A stretch of 64,000 nucleotides of DNA from Bifidobacterium sp. ESL0682 (GTDB lineage Bacteria; Actinomycetota; Actinomycetes; Actinomycetales; Bifidobacteriaceae): positions 620,001-684,000 of the forward strand of contig NZ_CP113942.1 in assembly GCF_029392815.1 (NCBI RefSeq). The letters are read 5' to 3'. The translations under genes and the position numbers were made by a program. This document shows, in pieces, positions 38,839 through 49,697 of the stretch; the stretch's first letter is position 1, and each line of letters begins with the position of its first letter. The notes below the pieces were generated by a model, which did no database searches, was not told where the DNA came from, and saw only the letters and a program-made list of their open reading frames with translations.

Positions 38839-39727
38839 TTACACCTTTTCCTGTTTCATTGCGTTCGCTGGCTTCAGCTTGTTCCGCTCTTTATGCCAGA
38901 TGTGCTCGGCCGGGTTGATGTTCCTGTGGCTAAGGTATTTCTGATAGACGGGGTAGAAAGCGCGCAGCGCGGGGATACAGGGCATATAGCGTACGTTCCG
39001 TGTCGTGCTGGCGTGAGTGGTTGGGATGGGCGTCGAAAGTGTTCTGGAAACGTTGCATGTAACGTCGGAACGACGAGAACGACGTATCCATGCGGCGCGC
39101 GGAGACGCCGGTAATCATCTTCTCTGAATAGACGGTTTTCAGCCCCTGGTCGAGCAGGTGCAGGGAGATATCGATGTCCTCATGCATGACGTCCGGCTTG
39201 TCGCGGCACACATTGTCTTTGATTTTTTCCCAGGCGCTGTCGCGTATGGCCATGTTGGATCCGAACAGTAGCACCTTGTTGTTGTCCGCACGATAGGTGA
39301 CCTGGCGCACTTTGTTGTCGCCTTCCAAGCCAATGTGCTTGGCGGGCATGTCGTAATAGACTGCCGGCCCCGTGGCGCCCATGGCCTGCGGGTCACGTTC
39401 GAAGATATTGGCGACGACCTCGACCCAGTCCGGTTTGAGCATGCAGTCCGCGTCGACACGGCCGTACACGTCGCCACAGGCGGCGGCGAAACCGAAATTG
39501 CGTGTGGGAATGAGTCCTTGTTCTTTATCCTGATGGATGAGTTTCACGCCGGAATCCGGGTTGTCGGCGATGAAACGCTCGACCAGTTGGGTGGTGTGAT
39601 CAGTGGAGCGATTATCGACCACGATGATCTCGTAAGGCGCGACAGATTGGCAGACGGCATTCGCCAGGCAGCTGACGATGTGATCCTGCTCGTTGTACGC
39701 GGGAATGACGATTGAAACACGAACCAT
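38839..39727 (-). CDS. Family 2 glycosyltransferase (frameshift near the end)
   Basis: A GT-A enzyme with the nucleotide-sugar strand VSIVIPAYNEQDHI, the DxD-like GRVDADCMLKPDW near residue 95 and the catalytic MHEDIDISLHLLDQG. No membrane helix is evident, so it is probably a cytoplasmic or peripheral enzyme. The frame breaks at the G run 38971-38974 (C run on the coding strand). Removing one base restores LYALYPALRAFYPVYQKYL and carries the protein to a stop at 38839, just before mgtC. The ATG at 39727 gives a normal start; an in-frame start at 39760 exists. The acceptor is unknown. Confidence 0.83.
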
Positions 39728-39783
39728 AATATATGAGGATATGCCTAGTTGCCTACACATAGGACGGGGTAGGATGAGAAGTT

Positions 39784-41407
39784 ATGAAGGAACGTGGGCA
39801 GGAAGTTGACAGTGACGAGAGCCAGAAAATCGATTTTGCGTCGGTTTTCCCCAGAAGGGAGATTCCCGCAGACCGCCGGATTGGTGGGGGCGGGCGTTGC
39901 TCTATACGGCCATCATGGTGTTCGTCTGTATCTTCCTCTGGAGGTCATGGAGCAAGGTCGAGTTCGTCGTCCTTGACGTAGTCATCTCCGTCTTCATTGC
40001 TTTGGCCATGGAGCCATTGGTTGTTCGTCTGGTGAAGCATGGCTGGAAACGTGGCGTTGCTTCGGCCGTCTCACTTATCGGCCTTATCATCATTGTGCTG
40101 GCGTTGCTGGGTCTTTTCGGCAATATGTTTGTTCAGCAAATGATTTCGATGATCAAGGGAATTCCCGCTCTCTACGACCAGGCGCGCGATCTGGTCTCGC
40201 AGCATACCGGTTTCCAGATTCCCGAGATCTCGAACCTCGGTGGCGAGATTGCCAAGAACCTGCAGACTTCCTGGGTCACCGATTTCGCCGGACAGGCATT
40301 GAGTACGACAATGGGGCTGTTTAGCGCTCTGCTGAACTTGCTGACCATCGTCATGGTCACCTATTACGTTTCCGCCGCCGGTCCCAAGATGCGCAGAAGC
40401 CTATGCCAATGGCTCGGACCGGTCACCCAGCGTCGCTTCCTCCTCGCTTGGACGGTCGTGCAGGACCAGATTTCCGGTTTCCTGTTCTCGCGTACGATCC
40501 TTGCGGCGTTCAATGCCTTCTTCACCTCGATATTCCTGATGATCATCAAGGTGCCCAACTGGCTGCCTCTGGCTCTGTTCTGCGGCATCGTCTCGCAGTT
40601 TGTTCCTACGATCGGCACCTACATCGGCGGGGCTTTGCCGGTCATCTTCGCCTGGAGCTCGCGCGGTTTCCTCTATGCGTTGCGGTCGTCGTCTTCATCG
40701 TCATCTACCAGCAGATCGAGAATCTCATTATTTCGCCCAAGGTCTCGCAGCGAACCATGGATCTGAACCCTGCCATCGCCTTCCTGTCGGTATTGGTGCT
40801 GGGTGCGATGTTCGGCGCACTCGGCGCCTTCCTGGCTCTGCCGATCACCGCCAGCCTGCAGGCCATTTTCAAGGTGTACACCAAACGCTACGAGCTGGTC
40901 GAATCGCCGTTGATGAGCGATCCGGTACCAGTGAAGAAGTCCAAGGTTGTCGCCGGCGCCGAAGCCTTCAACGAACACGTCGTCCAGCCCGTGGCGCAGC
41001 ACATGCCTCGTGCTGCGCAAGGCTCGAGCGCAAGGGTGCCCGTCGACGACGAGCTGCGCAACCTGCGTGACCAGGTCTATCCGGACAATGAGGAATCGAA
41101 TGCCCGATCAACCGGTCATGACCTCGACGAATCCGAGACCATCGCCATTCCCAAAGGTGTGCTTTCCCGAGAGCAGACACAGCGCAAAGGGCTGAAAGGC
41201 AGTGAGTCCGATGATGACCTTGACACGCAGGAACTTCGGCAGGATAAGTCTCAGCAGAAAAACCTGCACGACGACGTGATGCCTTCCGATAGTGGCAAGG
41301 GCGGAGCGCAGGCTAGAGTAGTGAACGACAAACCGGCAGATGACAGATTGCCGGATAACGGAACAGCCGATAACGGGACCGATAACCCTAGAAAAAGGTG
41401 GCACTGA
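39784..41407 (+). CDS. AI-2E family transporter (two frameshifts in this sequence)
   Basis: About 540 residues. A polar start leads into the helices FVCIFLWRSW, VVLDVVISVFIALAMEP and others, with the family sequence FLFSRTILAAFNA and a middle QQIENLIISPKVS characteristic of the family. A ~170-residue charged tail (Ser, Asp, Gln rich) follows. The first break is at the C run 39849-39852: one more C gives SVFPQKGDSRRPPDWWGRA. The second is at 40681-40683: one more G gives FLYALAVVVFIVIYQQIEN. Members move small molecules or Na+/H+ despite the name. It overlaps the following GT2 gene by one base. Confidence 0.85.
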
Positions 41408-42630
41408 TGGTATTACTGAACATCCTTGATGTCATCTTGTTCGTATTGGGAGCCATCAGTCTCGGTTATCAGGCGGTCTGCATCATCGCCTCGCTTTTCC
41501 ATCACCACATCACTTTTCCCGACGTCCCGATGGACAAACGCTATGCCGTGCTGATTTCGGCGCGCAATGAGGAAACCGTCGTGCCGAACCTCATCAATTC
41601 CATACGGGCGCAGACCTATCCCGCGAGGCTCGTTGATATCTGGCTGGTGGCCGACAACTGCACCGATAACACGGCTGAGGTAGTCCGAGGCATGGGATGC
41701 CATGTCGTCGAGCGCCACAATCTGCAACAGGTCGGCAAGGGCTACGCATTGACCTATCTGCTCGACGCGATGATCAGCAAGGGCGTTGCCAACAATTATG
41801 ACGCCTTCTTCGTCTTCGACGCCGACAATCGGCTCGACAAGCACTATATCGAGGAGATGAACAAGGCCTTCCAGTCCGGTTTCAGGATTCTGACCAGTTA
41901 CCGCAATTCCACCAACCTTTCCGACAACTGGGTTTCCTCGGGTTCGGCGTTGTGGTTCATCCGAGAATCCCGATTCCTCAACAACTCGCGCATGCTTTTC
42001 GGCTCCAGCTGCCATGTCGGCGGTACGGGCTTCATGTTCTCTCGCGAGGTGATGCAGCGTAACAACGGCTGGAAGTTCCATCTGCTGACCGAAGATCTCG
42101 AATTCACGATGGACTCCGTCCTGCACGGTGATCGCATCGGCTACTGCGGCACGGCCATCCTCTACGATGAGCAGCCCGTCTCTTTCGGACAGAGCTGGAG
42201 GCAGAGGTTGCGCTGGAGCAAGGGCTTTTTGCAGGTGTTCCGTTACTACGGCCCGCAGCTGATCAAGCGTGCGATACAGGAGCGAGACTTCTCGGCCGTT
42301 GACTTCACTATGCTGATCTGCCCATTTATGCTTTTGGGTATATTGCGCGTGGTAGTGGGTGTTCTTTTTGCTGCCTTGGGCTTTGTCTCATGGACTATGC
42401 AGTTTGAATCACTGATTAGCGGGGTTGTGGGAGGCGTGCTTGGCTTGCTCGGCATGATGTTCCTTGCCGCACTCACCGTCTTCGCAGAACGCGACCAGAT
42501 CGGCGCTTCCAACAAGGAACTGCTGGCCTACGTGCTGAGCTTCCCGATCTACATGGCCAGCTACATTCCGATTTCCTTCCAGGCCATTTTCTCGAAGGCC
42601 CAGTGGAAACCCATCGAGCACAAAGGCTAG
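41407..42630 (+). CDS. Membrane-bound processive family 2 glycosyltransferase
   Basis: 407 residues. One N-terminal membrane helix, then a GT2 domain with ISARNEETVV, VADNCTDNTAE, FFVFDADNRLD (DxD), TEDLEF and QRLRW, the (Q/R)xxRW motif of polymerising enzymes such as NodC and hyaluronan synthase. Four C-terminal helices follow. It probably extends a beta-linked polysaccharide or glycolipid while passing it across the membrane. ATG 41407 overlaps the previous stop, so it is coupled to the AI-2E gene. Confidence 0.88.
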   Translation: MVLLNILDVILFVLGAISLGYQAVCIIASLFHHHITFPDVPMDKRYAVLISARNEETVVPNLINSIRAQTYPARLVDIWLVADNCTDNTAEVVRGMGCHVVERHNLQQVGKGYALTYLLDAMISKGVANNYDAFFVFDADNRLDKHYIEEMNKAFQSGFRILTSYRNSTNLSDNWVSSGSALWFIRESRFLNNSRMLFGSSCHVGGTGFMFSREVMQRNNGWKFHLLTEDLEFTMDSVLHGDRIGYCGTAILYDEQPVSFGQSWRQRLRWSKGFLQVFRYYGPQLIKRAIQERDFSAVDFTMLICPFMLLGILRVVVGVLFAALGFVSWTMQFESLISGVVGGVLGLLGMMFLAALTVFAERDQIGASNKELLAYVLSFPIYMASYIPISFQAIFSKAQWKPIEHKG

Positions 42631-42657
42631 GTTGGTTGTGTCGAGCATAGGGGAGCG

Positions 42658-44145
42658 GTGAGCACAGTGGGATCATCTCCTTCAAGTCATGGAGCACACG
42701 CGCGTAGGGTAAATCATGTCGCGCGCAATCGCGCATGGCGCATCGTCGTCTCCAGCGTATTGACCCTGCTTATGGCGATGGGCTATTTTGTGGCCGATAT
42801 CAACGGAATCTTGCCGGGCCCGTTGACGATACTTCCTGCAGGAAAAACGGCATCTGTTCTATCTGGTTCGGTGCGTGCCGCCAAACCCATCGCGGATTCG
42901 GCTGATCTGGGCAAGCCGATTGATAAAAACGCGACGGAAGCGGTAATCAATGCCTTTGCCGCGACACCTGGCTTGGGTAATGATTTTTCGATTGCGATTG
43001 CCGACTCCGATGGCAAGATCGTTGATTCGCGCAATCCTGATATACCTCGCGAACCGGCTTCGACGATGAAGACCTTGACCGCACTGGCCTCATCCTCGGT
43101 ACTCGACATGGGTTCGACGTTCCACACCGATGCCCTGCTCGACCCTATGCCTGCCAGTGCGGGCCATACCCAACAAGCAACGCTGACCCTCAAATCAGAC
43201 GGGGATATGCTGCTTGGGGCGGGGGAGAGCGACCCCAACCATATCAACGGCAGGGCAGGACTCGCTACTCTTGCCGACGAAACCGTAGCGCAACTGAAAA
43301 AGCGAAATATCGGCCAGATTCATCTCAAATATGACGATACGCTTTTCGGCTCGGTGCGTTCCCCGGCCGCCATTGCCTCCAACAACGTGGGCAATACCAA
43401 TTTCACCGGTATTGCCTCGATGGCTGTGGACGGGGGTCGACAGTGGAAAGGCGCGGAGCACAATCCCGATCTGTATAGCGCCTATCCGGAAATGTCCACC
43501 ACGCCGGCGCACGATGCTGCTGCTGTGTTCGCCTCCTTGCTTTCGTCTCGGGGCATCGGGGTGGACGGTGACCCTGCAAACGAAAAGACACCGAACAACG
43601 CCGAACGCATCGCAACCGTCGCTTCCGCGACGTTGTCCGAGGTGATGGCCTTCACGCTGCGTCATTCCGACAATACGCTAATCGAGGAGTTCGGCAGGCT
43701 TCTGGCGCTGAAAACCAGCGGAGCCAACAGCCCGGAAGGCGCGACCCAGGCGGTCAGGACAGAGCTGGAAAAGCTCGGCGTCGAGACGACGAACCTTCAT
43801 ATGGCCGATTGCTCCGGGCTTTCCGAGGGATCGTCGCTGGAGATCAAAACCTTGGTCGAAGTGCAAAGTCATAACCTCAAGGCCGGCCCTGGGGCAGCAG
43901 CAGGAGAGGGATTGTCGGTGCCAGGTCTCGTCGGCACTGCCAAAAACCGCTTGGACGATTCAAGCGCGGCAGGCCTGCTGCGCGTCAAAACCGGTTCATT
44001 GGATCAGGTGACTTCGATGGCCGGCAACGTATCGCGCAAGAACGGTGGTGTGCTCGCCTTCGCCGTCATCGTCAACAAGCCGCAGGATTATTTCGCCGCC
44101 AGGAAAGCGGTCGATGCCTTTATTTCGGCGCTCGCGGGGCTATAA
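42658..44145 (+). CDS. dacB: D-alanyl-D-alanine carboxypeptidase/endopeptidase (PBP4, S13)
   Basis: 495 residues with a GTG start behind GGGGAG. An N-terminal signal-anchor helix (VVSSVLTLLMAMGYFVA) places the enzyme outside the membrane. Penicillin-binding motifs are complete: SxxK in EPASTMKTLTA, SxN in LRHSDNTLIEEFG and KTG in RVKTGSLDQVTSM. The insert between SxxK and SxN is that of the S13 family. It trims peptidoglycan cross-links. First gene of the tilS-hpt-ftsH-fol-DUF3180 run. Confidence 0.94.
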   Translation: MSTVGSSPSSHGAHARRVNHVARNRAWRIVVSSVLTLLMAMGYFVADINGILPGPLTILPAGKTASVLSGSVRAAKPIADSADLGKPIDKNATEAVINAFAATPGLGNDFSIAIADSDGKIVDSRNPDIPREPASTMKTLTALASSSVLDMGSTFHTDALLDPMPASAGHTQQATLTLKSDGDMLLGAGESDPNHINGRAGLATLADETVAQLKKRNIGQIHLKYDDTLFGSVRSPAAIASNNVGNTNFTGIASMAVDGGRQWKGAEHNPDLYSAYPEMSTTPAHDAAAVFASLLSSRGIGVDGDPANEKTPNNAERIATVASATLSEVMAFTLRHSDNTLIEEFGRLLALKTSGANSPEGATQAVRTELEKLGVETTNLHMADCSGLSEGSSLEIKTLVEVQSHNLKAGPGAAAGEGLSVPGLVGTAKNRLDDSSAAGLLRVKTGSLDQVTSMAGNVSRKNGGVLAFAVIVNKPQDYFAARKAVDAFISALAGL

Positions 44146-44149
44146 GGCG

Positions 44150-45246
44150 ATGGCATATTCGGCGACCATGAAAAAGGCGATCGGCGACGTGCGTGCTGCG
44201 CTCGCTTCAGCGGGAATCGAACGTCAGGACGCTCGTTTTGCCCAACACGGTACGCATGTTCCTGACGACAGCGCTCCGACGGTTTTGGTGGCGTGTTCGG
44301 GCGGAAGAGATTCGATGGCGCTCGCCGCCGTCAGCCATGTTGTCTGCGGAATGTTGGGGCTCAATTGCGGCGCGGTCATCGTCGACCATCAGCTTCAGTC
44401 CGGTTCTCATCAGGTCGCCGAGGAAGCGGCAAAACGTTGCCAAAAGCTCGGCGTGGACCCTGTTTTCGTGCGTACAGTCAATGTCGATGACTCGAACGGA
44501 CGTAGTACCGAAGATATGGCACGGCAGGCGCGATATGCGGCGATTATCGAAGCGGCGCACCATGTCGGCGATGCTGTGGTATTGCTGGCGCACACCAGCG
44601 ACGATCAGGCCGAGACGGTGGTCATGGATCTGATGACCCGTTCTTCCGGCATTGATGCGCTCGCTGGTATGCCAGTCTCGTTCGTTCGTGATGGCATCCG
44701 CTTCGTTCGGCCGTTCCTTGGCCTTACCCGTGCCCAGACCACTGCGATCTGCCAGGAATTGGGGATACGTTGGTGGGACGACCCAACCAATGGCGACATG
44801 GTGCCGCAGGGGCAGCCGTTGCCGCAACACTACCCGCTGCGTTCCCGTGTGCGACACACTTTGATGCCCTATCTTTCATCGTTTTTGGTGGCAATGTTTC
44901 GGCACATCTGGCGCAAGGAGCACTCGTCGCCGGTGGTGATAAGGAATTCCTTGAGATTTCGACCGACGAATTGTATCGCGAATCCGTTTGTGTTTCCGAA
45001 GGGGCCGCAGCGGCTTTGCGGGTCCGGCCTTTGGCACAGGCGCATAGTGCGATTCGCCGTCGGGTGATTGCCCGGGTGCTTGCGCAATTGGACATATCCT
45101 TCACTGCCGGGCATGTGTTGTCCATCGAGGCATTGGTGACGGACTGGCACGGTCAGGGCGCCGTCGCACTTCCCAGCGAATATTCAGTAAATCGGCAGAA
45201 ACACGTCATTCGCGTGTGTAAAAATAGGTCACATGGAAATCGCTGA
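44150..45246 (+). CDS. tilS: tRNA(Ile)-lysidine synthetase (frameshift in this sequence)
   Basis: Converts C34 of the CAU-anticodon tRNA-Ile to lysidine so it reads AUA. The PP-loop VLVACSGGRDSMALAAVS is intact, as are HTSDDQAETVVM and LGLTRAQTTAICQELG. The frame breaks at the T run 44882-44886; one more T gives YLSSFFGGNVSAHLAQGALV and leads to the C-terminal domain ending at 45246, inside hpt. Start ATG 44150 lies 4 bases after dacB. TilS is essential in most bacteria, so the break is probably an error. Confidence 0.93.
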
Positions 45247-45796
45247 TGTACAGGACGAAATTGACCACGAATTGGTGTCGAAGGAGCAAATCGAACATAA
45301 GATCAAAACGGTGGCTGCGCAGGTAAGCAAGGATTATCAAGGCAAGGATCTGCTGCTGATCGCCGTGCTTAAGGGGGCCATGAATACGCTGGTGGCGTTT
45401 TCGCAGGCCTTGAGCATCAACGTCCAGATGGATTTCATGAGTCTGTCCAGCTACGGTGCAGGAACCGAAAGCAGCGGAGAAATCACCGTCCGGCAGGATC
45501 TTTCCTGTGACGTCAAGGGACGTAACATCCTGATCGTCGAAGACATCATCGATTCCGGACGCACACTGGACTGGCTCACCCACGAACTGAAAAGGCGTGG
45601 TGCGGCGAGCGTCGAGGTGTTTGCGCTGCTGGAGAAACCATCACGTCGCGAGGTCGAGGTGCCCTTGAAATACAAGGGTTACGAAGTGCCGGACGAATTT
45701 GTGGTAGGGTTCGGGCTCGACTATAACGAACATTTCCGCAATCTTGATTCCATCGCAGTTTTGAAGCCGTCAGTCTATGAAGGAGAAGCGGCATGA
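45233..45796 (+). CDS. hpt: Hypoxanthine phosphoribosyltransferase
   Basis: Salvages hypoxanthine and guanine with PRPP. The PRPP-binding motif is [13 protein letters not shown], and [14 protein letters not shown] precedes it as in the family. It is 187 residues long. Its start overlaps tilS by 14 bases and its stop overlaps ftsH by 4, the classical tilS-hpt-ftsH arrangement. Confidence 0.96.
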   Translation: MEIADVQDEIDHELVSKEQIEHKIKTVAAQVSKDYQGKDLLLIAVLKGAMNTLVAFSQALSINVQMDFMSLSSYGAGTESSGEITVRQDLSCDVKGRNILIVEDIIDSGRTLDWLTHELKRRGAASVEVFALLEKPSRREVEVPLKYKGYEVPDEFVVGFGLDYNEHFRNLDSIAVLKPSVYEGEAA

Positions 45797-47928
45797 GCTA
45801 TCCTCAGAATCCACGCAATCCGATGGGGCCGATGGGTGGCCCGAACGGATCGAACAACAATAACAACCCATTCAATCCTTTCAACCGCGGCAACAACGCC
45901 AATAACGGCAACGATGGCAACAACGGCCGCAACAACAACGGCGACCAGAACCCCAACGCCAAACGGCCCTTCTGGCAGTCTCCGGTGCTGTGGATTGCGG
46001 TACTCGTCCTGCTGGTGCTTGCCGGATTCCAGCTGTTCAGCTCTACCGGCACGCAGACCATCGACACCAAGAACGGCATGGAACTCATCCGGGAGGGTGA
46101 CGCCAACCGTATCCAGATCATCGACAACAAGCAGATGGTCAAGATGAAGCTCGACAGCGACTTCACCAAAACCGATCCCAACACCAAGGCCAACCACAAT
46201 TACGGCCGCGATGTCCAGTTCTACTACACGCTCGCCGAAGGGCCGGAAGTGCTCAAGGCAGTGCAGAAGGCCGATCCGAAGAACGGATGGACCTCGGACA
46301 TGCAGTCCGATTCGGTATGGGGCTATCTGATTTCCACGTTGCTGCCGTTCGTCATTCTGCTGCTGCTGTGCTGGTGGCTGTTCAGCCGTATGAGCGGTGG
46401 CATGAACGGCATGCTCGGCATGGGCGGCAAGAAGGACAACGGTAAGCTGCTCGACGGGCAGACCCCGACCACCAAGTTCTCTGACGTGGCCGGCGAGGAA
46501 GCAGCCGTGGCCGAAGTCGAAGAGATCAAGGACTTCCTGAAGGATCCTTCGAAGTACAAGGCCCTTGGCGCCCGCATTCCGCGCGGCGTGCTGCTCTATG
46601 GCCCTCCTGGAACCGGTAAGACGCTGCTCGCACGAGCCGTTGCAGGTGAAGCGGGCGTGCCGTTCTACTCCATGGCTGGTTCCGACTTCGTCGAGATGTT
46701 TGTCGGCCTCGGTGCCTCGCGTGTTCGTGACCTCTTCGAAGAGGCCAAGAAGAACGCGCCGGCCATCATCTTCATCGATGAGATCGACGCCGTCGGCCGC
46801 AAGCGCGGCTCCGGCATGAGCGGCGGACACGATGAGCGTGAACAGACGCTGAACCAGTTGCTGGTCGAGATGGATGGTTTCGACAACGACACCAACCTCA
46901 TCATCATTGCAGCCACCAACCGACCTGACGTTTTGGATGAGGCGTTGTTGCGTCCTGGTCGTTTCGACCGCCAGGTGGCTGTCGAAGCTCCGGATCTGGA
47001 AGGCCGCGAGGAAATCCTCAAGGTGCACGCCAAGGGCAAGCCGTTCGTGCCTGACGTTGACCTGCACACTGTGGCCGTGCGCACGCCCGGTTTCACCGGT
47101 GCCGACTTGGCCAACGTCCTGAACGAGGCTGCATTGCTCTGCGCTCGTGTGGGAGCCCAATTGATCGATAACCGCGCCATCGACGAGGCCATCGACCGCG
47201 TCCAGTCCGGCCCGAAGCGCCAGTCGCGCGGCATGGCCTTGGACGAGATGCGCAACACCGCTTATCACGAGGGTGGCCATGCGCTCGTTGCCGCTGCTTT
47301 GCACAACACCGATCCGGTGACCAAGGTGACGATTTTGCCGCGAGGCCGTGCCTTGGGCTATACCGCTGTGATGCCGACGCAGGACCGCTATTCGCAGTCT
47401 CGCAATGAACTCCTCGACCAGATGGCCTATGCCATGGGTGGTCGCACCGCCGAGGAAATCGTCTTCCACGACCCGACCACCGGTGCCTCCAACGACATCG
47501 AAAAGGCCACGCAGATCGCACGCAAGATGGTCATCGAATTCGGTCTGTCTTCCAAGTTGGGAGCCGTCAAGTGGGGCGATTCCGAACACGGTGAGGATTC
47601 CGCCAACAACTTCATCCATGACTATTCCGAGCGTACGCAGGATACCATCGATGAAGAGGTGCACGGCATGCTCGAGACCGCGCATACCGAGGCATGGCAG
47701 ATCATCACCGAGAACCGCGATGTGCTCGATGAGCTGGTCCGTCAGCTGCTCGTCAAAGAAACCTTGAACGAGAAGGAGCTGAAGGTCATCTTCGCCAACT
47801 TGAAGAAGGCTCCAGAACGCAAGCTCTGGCTCTCTGATGCCAGCCGTCCGGATTCCGACATTCCGCCGGTGCCGATTCCTGAATCGCTGAAGCGTTCGGT
47901 CGGTATGAAGCCGGAAGAGTCCGAGTGA
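45793..47928 (+). CDS. ftsH: ATP-dependent zinc metalloprotease FtsH
   Basis: 711 residues. An Asn/Gly/Pro-rich start (~50 residues) precedes membrane helix 1 ([17 protein letters not shown]), a periplasmic-side domain, helix 2 ([19 protein letters not shown]), then the AAA+ module with Walker A GPPGTGKT and Walker [12 protein letters not shown]. The protease zinc site is HEGGH near residue 495. It degrades membrane and regulatory proteins as a hexamer. The ATGA overlap with hpt and the GTGA overlap with the next gene mark one operon. Confidence 0.97.
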   Translation: MSYPQNPRNPMGPMGGPNGSNNNNNPFNPFNRGNNANNGNDGNNGRNNNGDQNPNAKRPFWQSPVLWIAVLVLLVLAGFQLFSSTGTQTIDTKNGMELIREGDANRIQIIDNKQMVKMKLDSDFTKTDPNTKANHNYGRDVQFYYTLAEGPEVLKAVQKADPKNGWTSDMQSDSVWGYLISTLLPFVILLLLCWWLFSRMSGGMNGMLGMGGKKDNGKLLDGQTPTTKFSDVAGEEAAVAEVEEIKDFLKDPSKYKALGARIPRGVLLYGPPGTGKTLLARAVAGEAGVPFYSMAGSDFVEMFVGLGASRVRDLFEEAKKNAPAIIFIDEIDAVGRKRGSGMSGGHDEREQTLNQLLVEMDGFDNDTNLIIIAATNRPDVLDEALLRPGRFDRQVAVEAPDLEGREEILKVHAKGKPFVPDVDLHTVAVRTPGFTGADLANVLNEAALLCARVGAQLIDNRAIDEAIDRVQSGPKRQSRGMALDEMRNTAYHEGGHALVAAALHNTDPVTKVTILPRGRALGYTAVMPTQDRYSQSRNELLDQMAYAMGGRTAEEIVFHDPTTGASNDIEKATQIARKMVIEFGLSSKLGAVKWGDSEHGEDSANNFIHDYSERTQDTIDEEVHGMLETAHTEAWQIITENRDVLDELVRQLLVKETLNEKELKVIFANLKKAPERKLWLSDASRPDSDIPPVPIPESLKRSVGMKPEESE

Positions 47929-49035
47929 GCGATATGACGGATTCATTGATCGATGATTCGCAAGAGTCGAGGGGCGTGGCAGTTGATGGCACGCCCCTCG
48001 GCGTTCAAGCGCAGCTTTCGCTCTCGTTCGACGAGACGTTGAGCGAGGATGTTGCGGCCGGGGCTGATGTCTGGCAGCGCGTACTCCAAGCCGTTCAAAG
48101 CGGAAAGATTCATGCCGAGGTCAGGCTGAAGGTCGAGGACCAAGATGGCTTTGGATTTGGCAATGACGGAAGTGCGAACTCACGTAACGCTGATGGCGCT
48201 GGCTTGCAAAGTGCCGATGGCCAGGACGCGGGCGTTGAAGATCCGCATGGTCAAAAGTCAGGCAATAACAGTATAAGAAGTATTGCGTTTACTGACATTC
48301 CGGTAACCATTGGTACAAGCCACAATGCCAATGAGGATAGCACCGAAATATTGAGTGTAGACGGAAGCGCTGCTCCTACCAAGGCTTCGCTGGCTGGTGC
48401 GACAATTGCCGAGCAACAGCGTAGGGATGATGCCGATAAGAAGCGGGCCCAAGAGCAAGATAACTCGGATGATGTCTATGATGTGCCTCGACGTGCCATC
48501 ATTGCGATGCGTAGCAAGACTGGAAACGCTGAGAAACGCTTCCGTTCTGCTATTGTTTCGCTAGATGCGGTGCCGGGCAACCAAGTTGAAGGCATTTCGC
48601 CTTTGTACCATGTCATGGGCATTGATGATAGCTCTGATGCCAGCGCCGCCGTCATTCAACTGACCACCAAGCTCAAGCCGCAGGCAGGCCATCGTCTCGT
48701 TGCTGGATTCCCTTTCGGTCTCGCACGAAGGTGCGGTCAAGTTGCGTCTGGTTGATGTCGAGGGCGAGAGGATAAGCACGGAAGACGGAATTCGACCTTC
48801 AACTGGCAACGTTGTTGCTCATGCCGTCGAAAATGCGGCAGAAGACATCGCCTATGCTATTGAACTGCCATTAAAAGAAGCGAAGAAACAAGCCGAAATC
48901 CTCGCGCCTTGGCTTGATATGGACCCTGATGCAAAGCTCGACGGTGATCCGGTCTCCTTCCTGCTGGCGATGGCACCCGATGTCGCACGTGTGGGCAAGG
49001 TCGATGACCGTTGGATACTGGGGGAGACGCAATGA
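47925..49035 (+). CDS. Degenerate FolB-FolK fusion (frameshift, catalytic motifs changed)
   Basis: The position (after ftsH, before DUF3180) and the end [12 protein letters not shown]...[10 protein letters not shown] match the bifidobacterial FolB-FolK fusion of folate synthesis. Yet the FolK start that should read about ALGSNLGN is AMRSKTGN, and the RWGxRTLDIDLL block is replaced by [10 protein letters not shown], so the two catalytic aspartates are not evident. The N-terminal ~170 residues retain little FolB likeness beyond FTDIPVTIG and hold low-complexity Gly/Asn/Asp stretches. An extra G at 48687-48688 breaks the frame; removal gives [15 protein letters not shown]. folE and folP, expected between ftsH and this gene, are missing. 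Probably inactive or repurposed. Confidence 0.7.
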
Positions 49036-49580
49036 GTGCACGACGGACCCCCTGGTGGTATTACGTTATTGCGGCCTTGATTGGTCTGGTGTTCGGTGCG
49101 ATACTCTTCAAATCTGACGAGATGACCGGTCTTTCGCTGATCGGCGCCCCCTGGTTCGTCTCTTTTGTGTTGGTCTTGCTCGGTGTCGTCGTCTTGGCTC
49201 TGGCCCTGCAGGTGCACCAATATGCCACCACAGACCCGGCCAAGCGCAAAAGCTGGATTGACCCTACCAAAGCCGTGTACACGCTGGTGCTCTGCAAGGC
49301 GCTAGGTATAGCGGGAGCTGGTCTTGCTGGTTGGTATCTCGCCCAGTTGCTGCTGTGTCTGGCCCATTGGGGAGTCCCATATTATCAAAGTGTGATTATC
49401 CAATGCGCCGTGGCCACCGTCATCTGCTTTGCTGATATGGCGGTCGGTATCATCGGCGAATGGCTTTGTCAGCTGCCGCCGAGCAAAGGTGCCGAGAACC
49501 CGAAGATCAAGGCTGCCAAGCGCCGCGACCGCAAACGTAAACTTGCTGCCGGTTCGATGAGCAAAAGAAGTAAAGACTGA
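49032..49580 (+). CDS. DUF3180 membrane protein
   Basis: About 182 residues from ATG 49032, overlapping the previous stop by 4 bases. Four membrane helices (WWYYVIAALIGLVFGAILF, FVSFVLVLLGVVVLALAL, ALGIAGAGLAGWYLAQLLL and VIIQCAVATVICFADMAVG) and a basic C-terminal tail. DUF3180 proteins follow the folate cluster in many actinobacteria; function unknown. Last gene of the operon. Confidence 0.87.
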   Translation: MSARRTPWWYYVIAALIGLVFGAILFKSDEMTGLSLIGAPWFVSFVLVLLGVVVLALALQVHQYATTDPAKRKSWIDPTKAVYTLVLCKALGIAGAGLAGWYLAQLLLCLAHWGVPYYQSVIIQCAVATVICFADMAVGIIGEWLCQLPPSKGAENPKIKAAKRRDRKRKLAAGSMSKRSKD

Positions 49581-49608
49581 GTAAACGCGAAGATAAAACT
49601 AAACAAGT

Positions 49609-49661
49609 AATAATTCAGGCGAATGAATTGGCTTAATTGCCATTCATTCGCCTGAATTATT
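49609..49661. terminator. Bidirectional terminator between DUF3180 and tesB
   Basis: A perfect 20-bp stem (AATAATTCAGGCGAATGAAT with its complement) around a 13-base loop, AT-rich at the base, between convergent genes. Confidence 0.88.
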
Positions 49662-49697
49662 AAGAGCGATAACCGTTGAAGATGATTCTTCGGTATC

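Noticed and set aside
45775-47946. Open frame of about 720 codons antisense to ftsH
   Set aside because: Shadow of the highly conserved ftsH; composition rich in His/Arg/Val with no domain.
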